Shown: positions 7,422 to 13,750 of the stretch, in pieces
Position numbering within the stretch: the stretch's first letter is position 1
How the letters are laid out: every line of letters starts with the position of its first letter
Assembly: GCA_964585585.1 (NCBI GenBank)
Contig: CAZPEL010000009.1
Location: 1-26,932, forward strand
DNA: 26,932 bases
Direction: 5' to 3'
From: CAZNAQ01 sp964585585
GTDB taxonomy: Bacteria > Patescibacteriota > Patescibacteriia > Patescibacteriales > JAGXOH01
Notes under the pieces: generated by a model
What the model was told of the DNA's origin: nothing
Databases searched by the model: none
Seen by the model: only the letters and a program-made list of their open reading frames with translations
Translations under genes and position numbers: made by a program

Positions 7422-9452
7422 TTACCAAACCAATTTTTTACCGGTCTTAGTGTACCAATTCTCCACTTGAGAGAATCTATTATGGGGAGAAATAATATGA
7501 TCAAGCTTTACCCCTTTGATGCTGTTGTTCTGGACATAAGTGTAATTCGGATTATAAAGGGGTATTAGAGGAATTTCTTGGATTATTTTTTCTTGGATAC
7601 TTTTGTAGCGGGCCACCCTATCCGGAGAACCCCATTCCAATCCTCGGGCCTCCTGTAAGAGTTTATCCACTTCTTCATTGGAATAACCGACAATATTCAG
7701 GCCTTCTTGTACCTCAGAGGAGTGCCAGAAGGGATATAGATCCGGCCGGACACTGAAAACCTGGGCATACAATAAGGCCTCAAAATCCCTGGTCTTGATA
7801 ACCTCGGAATACATATTCGAAGACGGAACTTTCCTCAATTCGGTCCTTATACCCAATTCTTCCCAGTATTTTTTTACTCTCTCGGCTATTTGCGTATTCC
7901 TGTTATCGTCCGGGACCGTAAGCTCTATGATCAAACAATCCCGGAAACCCAACTCCTCGCTTTCCCGGGAAGTAGTGGCTCGGACCATCCATTCGCCCTC
8001 TCCCAATTCCAGTTTTACCCGCTGTTCTTCCGAAAGCTCCAATTCCTCTTCGTTGTTCTTACTTTCTTCGGTGCTGGTGCCCTCTTGTTGGGACTCTATT
8101 CTCTGCTTTAATGTTTCCAGTGCTTCTATCTCTTCCGGCGTGATCTTGATCCGGCCCCAATCGCTTTCCTGTAATAGTTTCTCGGCTCGGGCCGCATCAT
8201 ATTCATATTTATTCACTTGATCATTATAAGAATCCAAATAAGAGGGCAGTAGGGAGTGAACCCTTTGACCGTCATTTCCAATAACCTCGGAAACTATTTT
8301 GTTCTTGTCTATAGCCAGGGTTAAGGCCTTCCTTACTTCCCCGGATTTTAAGATCTCATTGATATTTTTGTTAAAAAACAGGGAATTGACCTGGGGTAAT
8401 TTCGGTTTATGGATATTCAGGGAACCCTTGGCTATCAGCTGTTCTTCTCCGTCCGGAGGCAGGTAACCCAAGCCGTCCACCTGGTTCTTGTTCAGGGCGT
8501 TTATGGCCTCCTCCGGGCTGACAAAGAATCGAAAAACCAATTCCCGGATATAAGGCGCCTGATCATAATAATTATTATTGGCCTTCAGGGTGCAGGAAAT
8601 GATGTTTCCCCGTTTATTCTTGACCAAAGATTGAAATTCATACGGCCCGGATCCTATGGGTTCCAGGTTCAGCTCGTTCAATCTTATGGACTGGGGAGTG
8701 GCCTGACTCCATAGATCGGCCGGCATAACCCCGAAAGTAAGCATGCTTAAAAAACGGGGGTTTTTTGTTTCCAAAATAAATTTTAAAGAATATTCACCCA
8801 ATTGTTCCGCTCGAACTCCGGTGAATTTGGATCTTAGAGGAGAATCGTACTCCGGATCCTTAATAGTATTGAAAGTAAAAACCACATCATGAGCGGTCAG
8901 CTTTTTCCCGTGGTGCCATTGCACATCATCCCTGATCTTTAAAGTATAAGTTTTTTTGTCCGAAGAGACGGAATATTCGCTGACCAGGTCCTTGACCAGG
9001 CCTTGGTCGTCATTGAATTCAAATAAACCGGAAAAGACCAGGTCGGCAATGTCTTTATCCACGTCGCTCACAGAGGTATAAAGAGGATTTATGTATTGGG
9101 GTGATCCGATCACCCCTTCCACATATTCCCCTCCTTGGGCGGGAACCACTTGGAAATTTTGTTTATAAAAATTAAATCCCAGAACACCCGCATTGACAAT
9201 GATCACCAGGATCAAGATCCGGATCATCCACAATTCTTTGGTGCTTAAGAATCTTTTGATATATTTAAGTTGTCTCAGATTGGGGATCTTGGACCGGGAC
9301 AAAGAGTGGACCAATTTACGGTCCAGGTCCACTTGGTTGGTGGAACAGAGACTTCTTTTCTTATTTTTTTTAAAAATTTTGCCAAAAAACAAAGCCGTTC
9401 CCAGCTTGATCTTTTTGAAAACAGGTAAAATTTTCCTTTTTAGCAAAGACAC
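7422..9452 (-). CDS. Membrane-anchored oligopeptide/dipeptide-type solute-binding protein (SBP family 5)
   Basis: ABC-transporter binding protein of the DppA/OppA/NikA fold. Family landmarks: EGVIGSPQYINPLY (about 112-125), LVFSGLFEFND, YTLKIRDDVQWHHGKKLTAHDVVFTFNTIKDP (169-200) and EPIGSGPYEF (264-273). It is anchored by an N-terminal membrane helix (about 75-95) after a 70-residue basic cytoplasmic stretch, not by a lipobox. An acidic, low-complexity insertion at about 437-485 interrupts the C-terminal lobe. GTG start. No permease or ATPase gene is in the window, so its transporter is elsewhere or absent. It sits 32 nt after secG at the end of the infC operon. It could bind peptides; the ligand cannot be read from sequence. 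Confidence 0.85.
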   Translation of the reverse strand: MSLLKRKILPVFKKIKLGTALFFGKIFKKNKKRSLCSTNQVDLDRKLVHSLSRSKIPNLRQLKYIKRFLSTKELWMIRILILVIIVNAGVLGFNFYKQNFQVVPAQGGEYVEGVIGSPQYINPLYTSVSDVDKDIADLVFSGLFEFNDDQGLVKDLVSEYSVSSDKKTYTLKIRDDVQWHHGKKLTAHDVVFTFNTIKDPEYDSPLRSKFTGVRAEQLGEYSLKFILETKNPRFLSMLTFGVMPADLWSQATPQSIRLNELNLEPIGSGPYEFQSLVKNKRGNIISCTLKANNNYYDQAPYIRELVFRFFVSPEEAINALNKNQVDGLGYLPPDGEEQLIAKGSLNIHKPKLPQVNSLFFNKNINEILKSGEVRKALTLAIDKNKIVSEVIGNDGQRVHSLLPSYLDSYNDQVNKYEYDAARAEKLLQESDWGRIKITPEEIEALETLKQRIESQQEGTSTEESKNNEEELELSEEQRVKLELGEGEWMVRATTSRESEELGFRDCLIIELTVPDDNRNTQIAERVKKYWEELGIRTELRKVPSSNMYSEVIKTRDFEALLYAQVFSVRPDLYPFWHSSEVQEGLNIVGYSNEEVDKLLQEARGLEWGSPDRVARYKSIQEKIIQEIPLIPLYNPNYTYVQNNSIKGVKLDHIISPHNRFSQVENWYTKTGKKLVW

Positions 9453-9484
9453 GGTTAATTTTATTTAACAGAGTTCTATATGAA

Positions 9485-9703
9485 TTATAGGAATAAAGCT
9501 ATTACCGAGAGTCCAAAGAAAAGAATAGCTAAAACTATAGTAGCTATAAAAAGGACCTTGTCAGCCCCTCTTTTGGTCATCTTTACACTACCGGCTCCGC
9601 TGCCGCCAAAAGCTCCGGATAAGCCGCTTTCCCGGTTCTGGAACAGAATGGAAAGCATTAATAGAAGAGCTAAAATTATTTGTGCTACTTTTATCCAAAA
9701 CAT
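9485..9703 (-). CDS. secG: SecG, protein translocase subunit
   Basis: Small subunit of the SecYEG membrane channel. It is 72 residues with two membrane helices (about 3-20 and 50-70), joined by the family loop LFQNRESGLSGAFGGSGAGSV, in which the Q-x-x-x-x-G-L-x-G-A-F-G-G pattern is diagnostic. It lies 10 nt after rplT and 32 nt before the binding-protein gene, so it is probably co-transcribed with the ribosomal-protein operon. Confidence 0.93.
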   Translation of the reverse strand: MFWIKVAQIILALLLMLSILFQNRESGLSGAFGGSGAGSVKMTKRGADKVLFIATIVLAILFFGLSVIALFL

Positions 9704-9713
9704 TGAAAAAATA

Positions 9714-10067
9714 TTACTTGGAACTCTTTAACTTTTCCATTAGCTGAGCCATCACTCCCTTGTTGTTCTCCGCCAGATCAGCTAAAACTTTTCTGTCTAA
9801 TTCAATTTTACTATCTTTTAGCTTTTTGATAAAGGCGGAATAGGACAGGCCATGCTCGCGAACAAAGGCATTGATCTTGATTTGCCACAGCTGACGGGCA
9901 TTCCTTTTCTTTTTCTTCAGATCCACATAAGTGTGGGCTCCGGCCTTAATGGAGGCGGTTTTGGCCAATTTGACCAAATTCTTTCTTCCCCATTTATAAC
10001 CCTTTACATCCTGGAGAAGATTCTTCCTTCTTTTGGTGTGAATTGTTCCTCTTTTTACTCTGGGCAT
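9714..10067 (-). CDS. rplT: 50S ribosomal protein L20
   Basis: Early-assembly 23S rRNA-binding protein. The sequence MPRVKRGTIHTKRRKNLLQ, KGYKWGRKNL, RNARQLWQIKINAFVREHGLSYS is classic L20. The start is set at MPRVKRG (10067), giving the usual 117 residues; an in-frame ATG three codons upstream (10076) is also possible. It belongs to the conserved infC-rpmI-rplT operon, in which L20 represses its own translation in E. coli and B. subtilis. Confidence 0.96.
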   Translation of the reverse strand: MPRVKRGTIHTKRRKNLLQDVKGYKWGRKNLVKLAKTASIKAGAHTYVDLKKKKRNARQLWQIKINAFVREHGLSYSAFIKKLKDSKIELDRKVLADLAENNKGVMAQLMEKLKSSK

Positions 10068-10093
10068 AATTTCCAAAATTATCTAAAAACTCC

Positions 10094-10297
10094 TTATTTG
10101 CTATAAGGAATAAAGGTTTTTATATTCTTATCTTGGGTTTGATCCACGGTCACATCCCGTCGTTTTCTCCTGGTAATATCTCCGGAGTCCTTGGAATTGA
10201 AATGGTCCTGTCCGGCTCTTCGCTTGATCATCTTGTTGCCGCTTCCGGTGATCTTGAATCTCTTGGCTATGGCCTTATGGGTTTTCATTTTAGACAT
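10094..10297 (-). CDS. rpmI: 50S ribosomal protein L35
   Basis: 67 residues with the family pattern KMKTHKAIAKRFKITGSGN and KRRAGQDHFNSKDSGDITRRKR. It lies between infC and rplT in the standard order. The first residues MSKMKTHK leave a second start (MKTHK) possible. Ile/Tyr-rich end FIPYSK. Confidence 0.96.
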   Translation of the reverse strand: MSKMKTHKAIAKRFKITGSGNKMIKRRAGQDHFNSKDSGDITRRKRRDVTVDQTQDKNIKTFIPYSK

Positions 10298-10310
10298 ATC
10301 AGTAAAGATT

Positions 10311-10340
10311 AAAAATAAACAAAAAACAGGTAACCACCTG
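10311..10340 (-). terminator. Weak terminator-like hairpin between infC and rpmI
   Basis: Minus-strand CAGGT-GGTT-ACCTG (10340-10327) forms a 5-bp stem with a 4-nt loop, followed by TTTTTTGTTTATTTTT. The stem is short for an efficient terminator. The infC-rpmI junction is where L20-linked control acts in other bacteria, so partial termination here is plausible but unproven. Confidence 0.35.
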
Positions 10341-10361
10341 ATTTGATATGGAAAATTAGAT

Positions 10362-10922
10362 TTACTTTTTGTTAACTAAGATAATAATATACTTTCCGCC
10401 CTGTCTTGTCAAGGGCTGTTCCTCTATTATATTCAATTCTTCGTCCTCCCTAAGGGCTGCTATAAAACTTTGGACCATCTCCCTGGCCTTCTCCGGGTGC
10501 TGTTTTTCTCTTCCTTTTAAAGTAAGCTCCACCTTTAATTTATTACCTTTTTCTAAAAATTTCTGCCCCTGTCTAACTCTAAGATCAAAGTCGTGTTTGC
10601 TGATACGGACCGAAAGACGGATCCCTTTTACTTCCACTTTTTTCTGTTGCTGTCTTTGTTTGTGGGCCTTTTTTTCTTGATCATACTTCATTTTACCCAA
10701 GTCCCCTATCTTGGCCACCGGCGGCTCCCCTTTGGGGTTAACTTCTATAAGATCCATATCCGCTTCCTTGGCTTTTTGCAGGGCTTCTTGGATGGAAATT
10801 TCACCCAATTTTTCCCCGTTTTCATCAATTAAAAGCACGCTGGAAGCGTGTATCTGCTGATTGGCTCTAAATCTTTTCTCTTGGGTTTTTTTCGGCTTGG
10901 GTTTACGAAATTTTCTACGCAT
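10362..10922 (-). CDS. infC: Translation initiation factor IF-3
   Basis: Binds the 30S subunit, proofreads start-codon selection and prevents subunit joining. The N-domain shows RFRANQQIHASSVLLIDENGEKLG and the linker PPVAKIGDLGKMKYDQEKK; the C-domain has VKGIRLSVRISKHDFDLRVRQGQKFLEKGNKLKV and ends GGKYIIILVNKK. The start MRRKFRKPKPKK (10922) is chosen because the 16 codons upstream from the ATG at 10970 look non-coding and that ATG lies in a leader hairpin. There is no Shine-Dalgarno before 10922. It is first in the infC-rpmI-rplT-secG-binding protein run and has a good promoter at 11003-11031. Confidence 0.93.
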   Translation of the reverse strand: MRRKFRKPKPKKTQEKRFRANQQIHASSVLLIDENGEKLGEISIQEALQKAKEADMDLIEVNPKGEPPVAKIGDLGKMKYDQEKKAHKQRQQQKKVEVKGIRLSVRISKHDFDLRVRQGQKFLEKGNKLKVELTLKGREKQHPEKAREMVQSFIAALREDEELNIIEEQPLTRQGGKYIIILVNKK

Positions 10923-10967
10923 AAATGATTTTAACTGAAAAACTGTTAATTGCTTGGTTAATAACAA

Positions 10968-10993
10968 CATTACAAACTGAAAAATTTGTAATG
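10968..10993 (-). other. Stem-loop at the predicted 5' end of the infC transcript
   Basis: CATTACAAA and TTTGTAATG form a perfect 9-bp stem around an 8-nt loop. With the -10 box at 11003-11008, transcription should start near 10996, so the hairpin would be only about 3 nt from the 5' end of the mRNA. Confidence 0.55.
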
Positions 10994-11002
10994 TGGGATT
11001 TA

Positions 11003-11031
11003 TTATATTAGAAAATTAAAAAAAATGCAAG
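11003..11031 (-). promoter_or_regulatory. Promoter of the infC operon
   Basis: Minus strand: TTGCAT (11031-11026), 17-nt spacer, TATAAT (11008-11003). Consensus -10 and a 4/6 -35, located between the tRNA terminator and infC. Confidence 0.75.
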
Positions 11032-11050
11032 TTTTAGCCTATCTTGGAAG

Positions 11051-11082
11051 AAAAAGACGAGCCACAAGGGCTCGTCTTTTTT
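11051..11082 (-). terminator. Intrinsic terminator of the tmRNA-tRNA transcript
   Basis: GACGAGCC-ACAA-GGGCTCGTC with flanking A and T runs. It begins 3 nt after the end of tRNA-Gly on the minus strand and precedes the infC promoter. Confidence 0.88.
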
Positions 11083-11085
11083 ATG

Positions 11086-11157
11086 AGCGGGTAACGGGAA
11101 TCGAACCCGTGTCTCTGCCATGGCAAGGCAGTGTAATAACCACTATACCATACCCGC
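11086..11157 (-). tRNA. tRNA-Gly(GCC)
   Basis: The full cloverleaf can be written on the minus strand. The acceptor is GCGGGTA/TACCCGC with discriminator T. The anticodon arm is CTGCC-TTGCCAT-GGCAG with anticodon GCC. The T arm is ACGGG-TTCGAAT-CCCGT. The 3' CCA is not encoded. It is the last RNA gene before the terminator at 11051-11082. Confidence 0.96.
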
Positions 11158-11281
11158 ATTCTCATTTATGATTTTTTGACTTATGATTTATGATTTAATT
11201 AACAGTTTACATTCTTTTATACATTTTATCAACCAACATCAAAATCATAAATCTTAAATCTGAAATCACAAAATGAGGATG
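11158..11281. repeat. Self-complementary spacer between tRNA-Gly and tRNA-Leu
   Basis: AT-rich spacer whose left part (GATTTATGATTTAA) and right part (AAATCATAAATCTTAAATC) are complementary, allowing a long imperfect hairpin. Its ends (TTCTCATTT on the left, CACAAAATGAGGATGTG on the right) match those of the spacer at 11524-11629, so the two are diverged copies of one element. Confidence 0.6.
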
Positions 11282-11368
11282 TGCTGCGGGGGAGAATCGA
11301 ACTCCCACGGTATTATTCATACCAAGGGATTTTAAGTCCCTCGCGTCTACCAATTCCGCCACCGCAGC
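11282..11368 (-). tRNA. tRNA-Leu(UAA)
   Basis: Class II tRNA of 87 nt. The acceptor is GCTGCGG/CCGCAGC with discriminator A. The anticodon arm GGGAC-TTAAAAT-CCC has anticodon TAA. A long variable arm follows, and the T arm contains GGGAG-TTCGATT-CTCCC. CCA is not encoded. Its 5' end abuts the run of Ns, but the gene itself is complete. Confidence 0.95.
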
Positions 11369-11468
11369 NNNNNNNNNNNNNNNNNNNNNNNNNNNNNNNN
11401 NNNNNNNNNNNNNNNNNNNNNNNNNNNNNNNNNNNNNNNNNNNNNNNNNNNNNNNNNNNNNNNNNNNN
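11369..11468. other. Assembly gap of exactly 100 N
   Basis: Unknown bases, not biology. The 55 nt before the gap (11314-11368) and the 55 nt after it (11469-11523) are identical, so the gap probably stands for an unmerged overlap. Confidence 0.98.
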
Positions 11469-11523
11469 TATTCATACCAAGGGATTTTAAGTCCCTCGCG
11501 TCTACCAATTCCGCCACCGCAGC
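11469..11523 (-). tRNA. Partial tRNA-Leu(UAA), probable assembly duplicate
   Basis: 5' 55 nt of tRNA-Leu, identical to the complete copy at 11282-11368 and cut by the gap in the variable arm. It is either the same gene seen twice because contig ends were not merged (preferred), or the 5' half of a second tandem tRNA-Leu. Merging the two ends gives one intact gene and removes 155 positions. Confidence 0.6.
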
Positions 11524-11629
11524 GTTCTCATTTGAGGATTTAAAGATTTATGACTTATGATTTAACTAAAAACATGCTTTATCAAAATCAAATCATAAAT
11601 CTAAAATCCTAAATCACAAAAAGAGGATG
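11524..11629. repeat. Self-complementary spacer between tRNA-Leu and tmRNA
   Basis: Second copy of the spacer type at 11158-11281: same end sequences, and internal complementary stretches GATTTATGACTTATGATTTAA and AAATCATAAATCTAAAATCC-like arms that can pair. It separates the 3' end of tmRNA from the 5' end of tRNA-Leu, so the fold would sit where RNA processing must cut. Confidence 0.6.
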
Positions 11630-12031
11630 TGGAGATGGCGGGACTCGAACCCGCGTGTAATAAATTCTTATAAACACTTCTACAGGATTAGTCCGATTTT
11701 AGGGAATTCGCTGTTACCTATAAAACCGGACCAAAACAGTAACAGCTAGCTTTCTGAGATTTCGGTAGTTTAATCGAAAGCTGAATTAAATTACCTACCC
11801 TTATAAGATTGACACCCGAGACGAGCTATAAGGGGTCACTCGTTCGGATGGTCGCGGGCTTTTTAAGCCGCGACAGGAGCAAAGCTGGGCACCTTCATGG
11901 AGAAGGCACTCTTAGCTTTTTGTGCTACTTTGTCTGCACTTATTTTACAGGAGTAGTATTTTACGCGCCGACTCCCCAAGCGCGTCCTGCCGTGTTTACA
12001 AGAGTATTTATTAGCGATGCCTGGCATCCCC
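11630..12031 (-). ncRNA. ssrA: tmRNA (transfer-messenger RNA)
   Basis: Rescues stalled ribosomes and tags the unfinished protein for degradation. The ends pair as a 7-bp acceptor (5' GGGGATG, 3' CATCTCC, then A), giving the G3-U70 pair and A73 that alanyl-tRNA synthetase recognises. The T arm reads GCGGG-TTCGAGT-CCCGC. The tag frame begins at GCA (11937) after AATAAGT, as expected for a resume codon, runs 24 codons (starts ADKVAQ, ends SFAPVAA) and stops with TAA at 11863-11865, inside the hairpin GTCGCG-GCTTAAAAAGC-CCGCGAC typical of helix 5. The tag is long (8-15 residues is common). CCA is not encoded, and the usual 5' GGATTCGACGG-like segment is not evident. smpB is directly upstream; tRNAs follow. 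Confidence 0.94.
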
Positions 12032-12040
12032 GTATATATA

Positions 12041-12069
12041 TTAATAACCGGTAATTGGGATTTTGACAA
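12041..12069 (-). promoter_or_regulatory. Promoter of ssrA and the tRNAs
   Basis: Minus strand: TTGTCA (12069-12064), 17-nt spacer, TATTAA (12046-12041), 9 nt before the mature tmRNA 5' end at 12031. The close fit suggests little or no 5' trimming is needed. Confidence 0.65.
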
Positions 12070-12083
12070 ATATCTAATTTCTA

Positions 12084-12097
12084 ATATCAGCTGATAT
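12084..12097. promoter_or_regulatory. Perfect 14-bp palindrome upstream of the ssrA promoter
   Basis: ATATCAGCTGATAT is a perfect palindrome centred about 21 bp upstream of the -35 box. A second, imperfect AT-rich inverted repeat (CAATTTGAA/TTTCAATTG) lies at 12102-12119. They could be operator-like sites or chance in AT-rich DNA. Confidence 0.35.
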
Positions 12098-12131
12098 CGA
12101 TCAATTTGAATTTCAATTGTCAATGTTCTCT

Positions 12132-12163
12132 TAAAAAATGAAAACACAAGAACTTTGTGTTTT
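12132..12163 (-). terminator. Intrinsic terminator after smpB
   Basis: AAAACACAA-AGTTC-TTGTGTTTT (minus strand) forms a perfect 9-bp stem followed by CATTTTTTAA, 4 nt beyond the smpB stop. It separates smpB transcription from the ssrA promoter. Confidence 0.75.
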
Positions 12164-12166
12164 AGT

Positions 12167-12640
12167 TTATCTTCTTAATTTTTGCTTCATTAGCTCCCGC
12201 TTCTGTCTGTCCAGGTCCTTTCTTTTAATGTCTTCACGCTTGTCCACTTTTCTTTTTCCTTTGGCCACAGCAAACTCCAATTTTATTAAACTATGTTTAG
12301 TATATAGTTTCAAAGGCACCAATGTCAAGCCTTTTTCCTGCCTTTTTCCTATCAAATATTGGACTTCTTTTTTGTTCAATAAAAGCTTCCGGGGCCGGGT
12401 GGGATCGTGGTCCTTGATATCTCCGGCGCTTTTATATAAAGAAATATGGGCATTAACCAAATAAACTTCCGGCAACATATTCTTGCCCCTGTTCTTTAAA
12501 GTAACATGGCTTCCTTTTAGGCTGACTTGACTGTTTTTGACCGCCTTAACTTCATGGCCGAGCAGCTTTAAGCCGGCCTCGTGTTTCTCCAAGACCTCGT
12601 AATCAAAATAGGCTCGTTTGTTTCTGGCTAATACGGTCAT
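12167..12640 (-). CDS. smpB: SmpB, tmRNA-binding protein
   Basis: Partner of tmRNA in trans-translation: it binds the tRNA-like domain and places its C-terminal tail in the empty mRNA channel. Family features: NKRAYFDYEVLEKHEAGLKL, LLGHEVKAVKNSQVSLKGSHV, DPTRPRKLLLNKKE, and GLTLVPLKLY. The basic C-terminal tail from about residue 128 (KGKRKVDKREDIKRKD...) is the decoding-centre tail. It is 157 residues, normal length. The tmRNA gene follows within about 140 nt on the same strand, and the Rae1-like nuclease gene ends 18 nt upstream, so nuclease and smpB are probably co-transcribed. Confidence 0.96.
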   Translation of the reverse strand: MTVLARNKRAYFDYEVLEKHEAGLKLLGHEVKAVKNSQVSLKGSHVTLKNRGKNMLPEVYLVNAHISLYKSAGDIKDHDPTRPRKLLLNKKEVQYLIGKRQEKGLTLVPLKLYTKHSLIKLEFAVAKGKRKVDKREDIKRKDLDRQKRELMKQKLRR

Positions 12641-12658
12641 AAATTTCTTAAAAACTTT

Positions 12659-13132
12659 TTAATTACCCTTGAATTTATTCAATAATTCTTGGTTGATATC
12701 TTTTATCTCTTGCTCGGTCAATTTATCTTTGTCCGCTTTCCCCGGGGTTTTTTCCTGTTCTTTTATTTTTCTGCTAATATCAGATGCTTTTTTAATAATA
12801 ACCTGATTATCTTGCTCTTCTATTTTATCGGCCAGACCCCTATCATCAGTAACCGCCACCAATTCCTCCCGATCCTCGCGGGACCGTATCAACTCCAGGA
12901 TCCGGTCATCCGCGGAATTGTAATAATCATCTTTGGGGGTATAAATAACCTCGATATTATCATCTTTATATTTATCCCCCATGGGGTCGGCGCTGTCAAA
13001 AACCAAAAACACGGGGCAGGTATTATTGCCAAAAAATCTTTTAATTCTTTTTATCAGCAAAGCATCAAAATCCTTTTCTTTCAATAGATCCAGCTTTCCG
13101 GCCAAATTGTTGGCGTCTATCACATATTTCAT
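12659..13132 (-). CDS. NYN/PIN-type ribonuclease, YacP/Rae1-like
   Basis: Predicted metal-dependent RNase. Acidic residues at the expected places: D6 (YVIDANNLAG), D46 (VFLVFDSAD), D75/D76 (YNSADDRILELI) and D96/D97 (VAVTDDRGLAD). The block YTPKDDYYNSADDRILEL parallels the TKEN-ETADERIEKL region I recall for B. subtilis YacP/Rae1, an endonuclease that cuts mRNA in the ribosomal A site. The C-terminal third (about 115-157) is charged and helical, different from Rae1. The start is set at 13132 (MKYVIDANN): the longer frame to 13174 adds only an AT-rich, Phe/Tyr-rich stretch that looks non-coding. No Shine-Dalgarno is visible. It is 18 nt upstream of smpB. General NYN assignment is likely; Rae1 equivalence is inference. 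Confidence 0.8.
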   Translation of the reverse strand: MKYVIDANNLAGKLDLLKEKDFDALLIKRIKRFFGNNTCPVFLVFDSADPMGDKYKDDNIEVIYTPKDDYYNSADDRILELIRSREDREELVAVTDDRGLADKIEEQDNQVIIKKASDISRKIKEQEKTPGKADKDKLTEQEIKDINQELLNKFKGN

Positions 13133-13172
13133 AATTTTATAATTATAAAATATTTTATAAAAAATGTCAAAC

Positions 13173-13201
13173 AAAAAAGAGGGGACGAACCCCTCCTTTT
13201 T
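13173..13201 (-). terminator. Intrinsic terminator
   Basis: GAGGGG (13179-13184) and CCCCTC (13190-13195) form a 6-bp stem with a 5-nt loop, followed on the minus strand by TTTTTTG. It closes the small gene ending at 13220; the A-run on the other side makes it potentially bidirectional. Confidence 0.75.
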
Positions 13202-13219
13202 AAATTCTCAACTTCTTGT

Positions 13220-13546
13220 TTAAGCGGCTTTTTGGTGGAGATTTTTTTCTATTATTCCCTTGACTGTTTCCGCCAAGGCCTCGTCCCACTTCTCTTGTTC
13301 GGTGTAAGGGTCATCTTCTTCCGGAAGTTTCTTGTTTTGTAATTTTTCATTAACCTGTTCCAATATCTCCTGGCGTCGGTCTTGAAATTCGTCATTGTTC
13401 TCAAAATACTGCAACTCTCTTTCCAAGATACTGGAATCAAAGAACTTGGACCCGATCTCGCTTTCCAGTTCTTCCAAATTTTGACCCTCTACTGCCTCTC
13501 CCCATTCCTGGTTGGCAGTAAATTCGCTAATGTTCTCCACTCCCAT
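13220..13546 (-). CDS. Small acidic helical protein, unknown function
   Basis: 108 residues, very acidic, rich in Glu/Gln/Asn, predicted helical, with no membrane segment, cysteine or recognised motif. Glu-rich runs such as EGQNLEELESEIG and EKLQNKKLPEEDDPYTEQEKWDEAL suggest a coiled or disordered adaptor-like protein. It is flanked by its own terminator (13173-13201) and a leader hairpin (13563-13594), so it is probably monocistronic. Its composition is similar to the small acidic protein at 5201-5446, but no alignment is visible by eye. Confidence 0.7.
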   Translation of the reverse strand: MGVENISEFTANQEWGEAVEGQNLEELESEIGSKFFDSSILERELQYFENNDEFQDRRQEILEQVNEKLQNKKLPEEDDPYTEQEKWDEALAETVKGIIEKNLHQKAA

Positions 13547-13562
13547 ATTAATTGTTGGTGAC

Positions 13563-13594
13563 CAGGGTATAACTGCTGGGGAAGTTATACCTGA
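13563..13594 (-). other. Leader stem-loop of the gene starting at 13546
   Basis: On the minus strand CAGGTATAACT pairs with AGTTATACCCTG (one bulged base) around an 8-nt loop, giving about 11 bp. The core GGTATAACT/AGTTATACC is a perfect 9-bp inverted repeat. A TATTAT -10-like hexamer lies at 13612-13607, so the stem is near the probable mRNA 5' end; the same repeat could instead be an operator. Confidence 0.5.
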
Positions 13595-13695
13595 TCAAGA
13601 TTATTTATAATAGTAAAAACTTTTTGTAATTATACAATTCATAAAAAAATAAGACAAATACCGACCTCGGTTGGCGTCCAAATAAAAATTTCGCC

Positions 13696-13734
13696 ATACA
13701 AAAACCGACCAATAATATCGGTCGGTTTTTGTAT
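13696..13734 (-). terminator. Intrinsic terminator after tig
   Basis: ATACAAAAACCGACC (13696-13710) and GGTCGGTTTTTGTAT (13720-13734) form a perfect 15-bp stem. The T-rich 3' arm follows the GC core GACCGGTC-type pairing, 17 nt after the tig stop. Confidence 0.85.
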
Positions 13735-13750
13735 TGATATCCAATAAGAA

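Noticed and set aside
9480..9731. Plus-strand open frame over secG
   Set aside because: Shadow of secG, which has the diagnostic family loop and two membrane helices on the opposite strand.
10923..10970. Upstream ATG start of infC (10970)
   Set aside because: The added 16 codons overlap the leader hairpin near the predicted transcription start and do not resemble IF-3; MRRKFRKP at 10922 fits better.
11863..12147. 94-codon minus-strand open frame ending in SFAPVAA
   Set aside because: It is the tmRNA tag frame read back through the 5' half of ssrA and its promoter. Only the last 24 codons (11866-11937) are translated, as the tag.
13133..13174. Longer start for the NYN nuclease (13174)
   Set aside because: The 14 extra codons are AT-rich, Phe/Tyr-heavy and lie before the beta-1 strand VIDANN that normally begins the domain.
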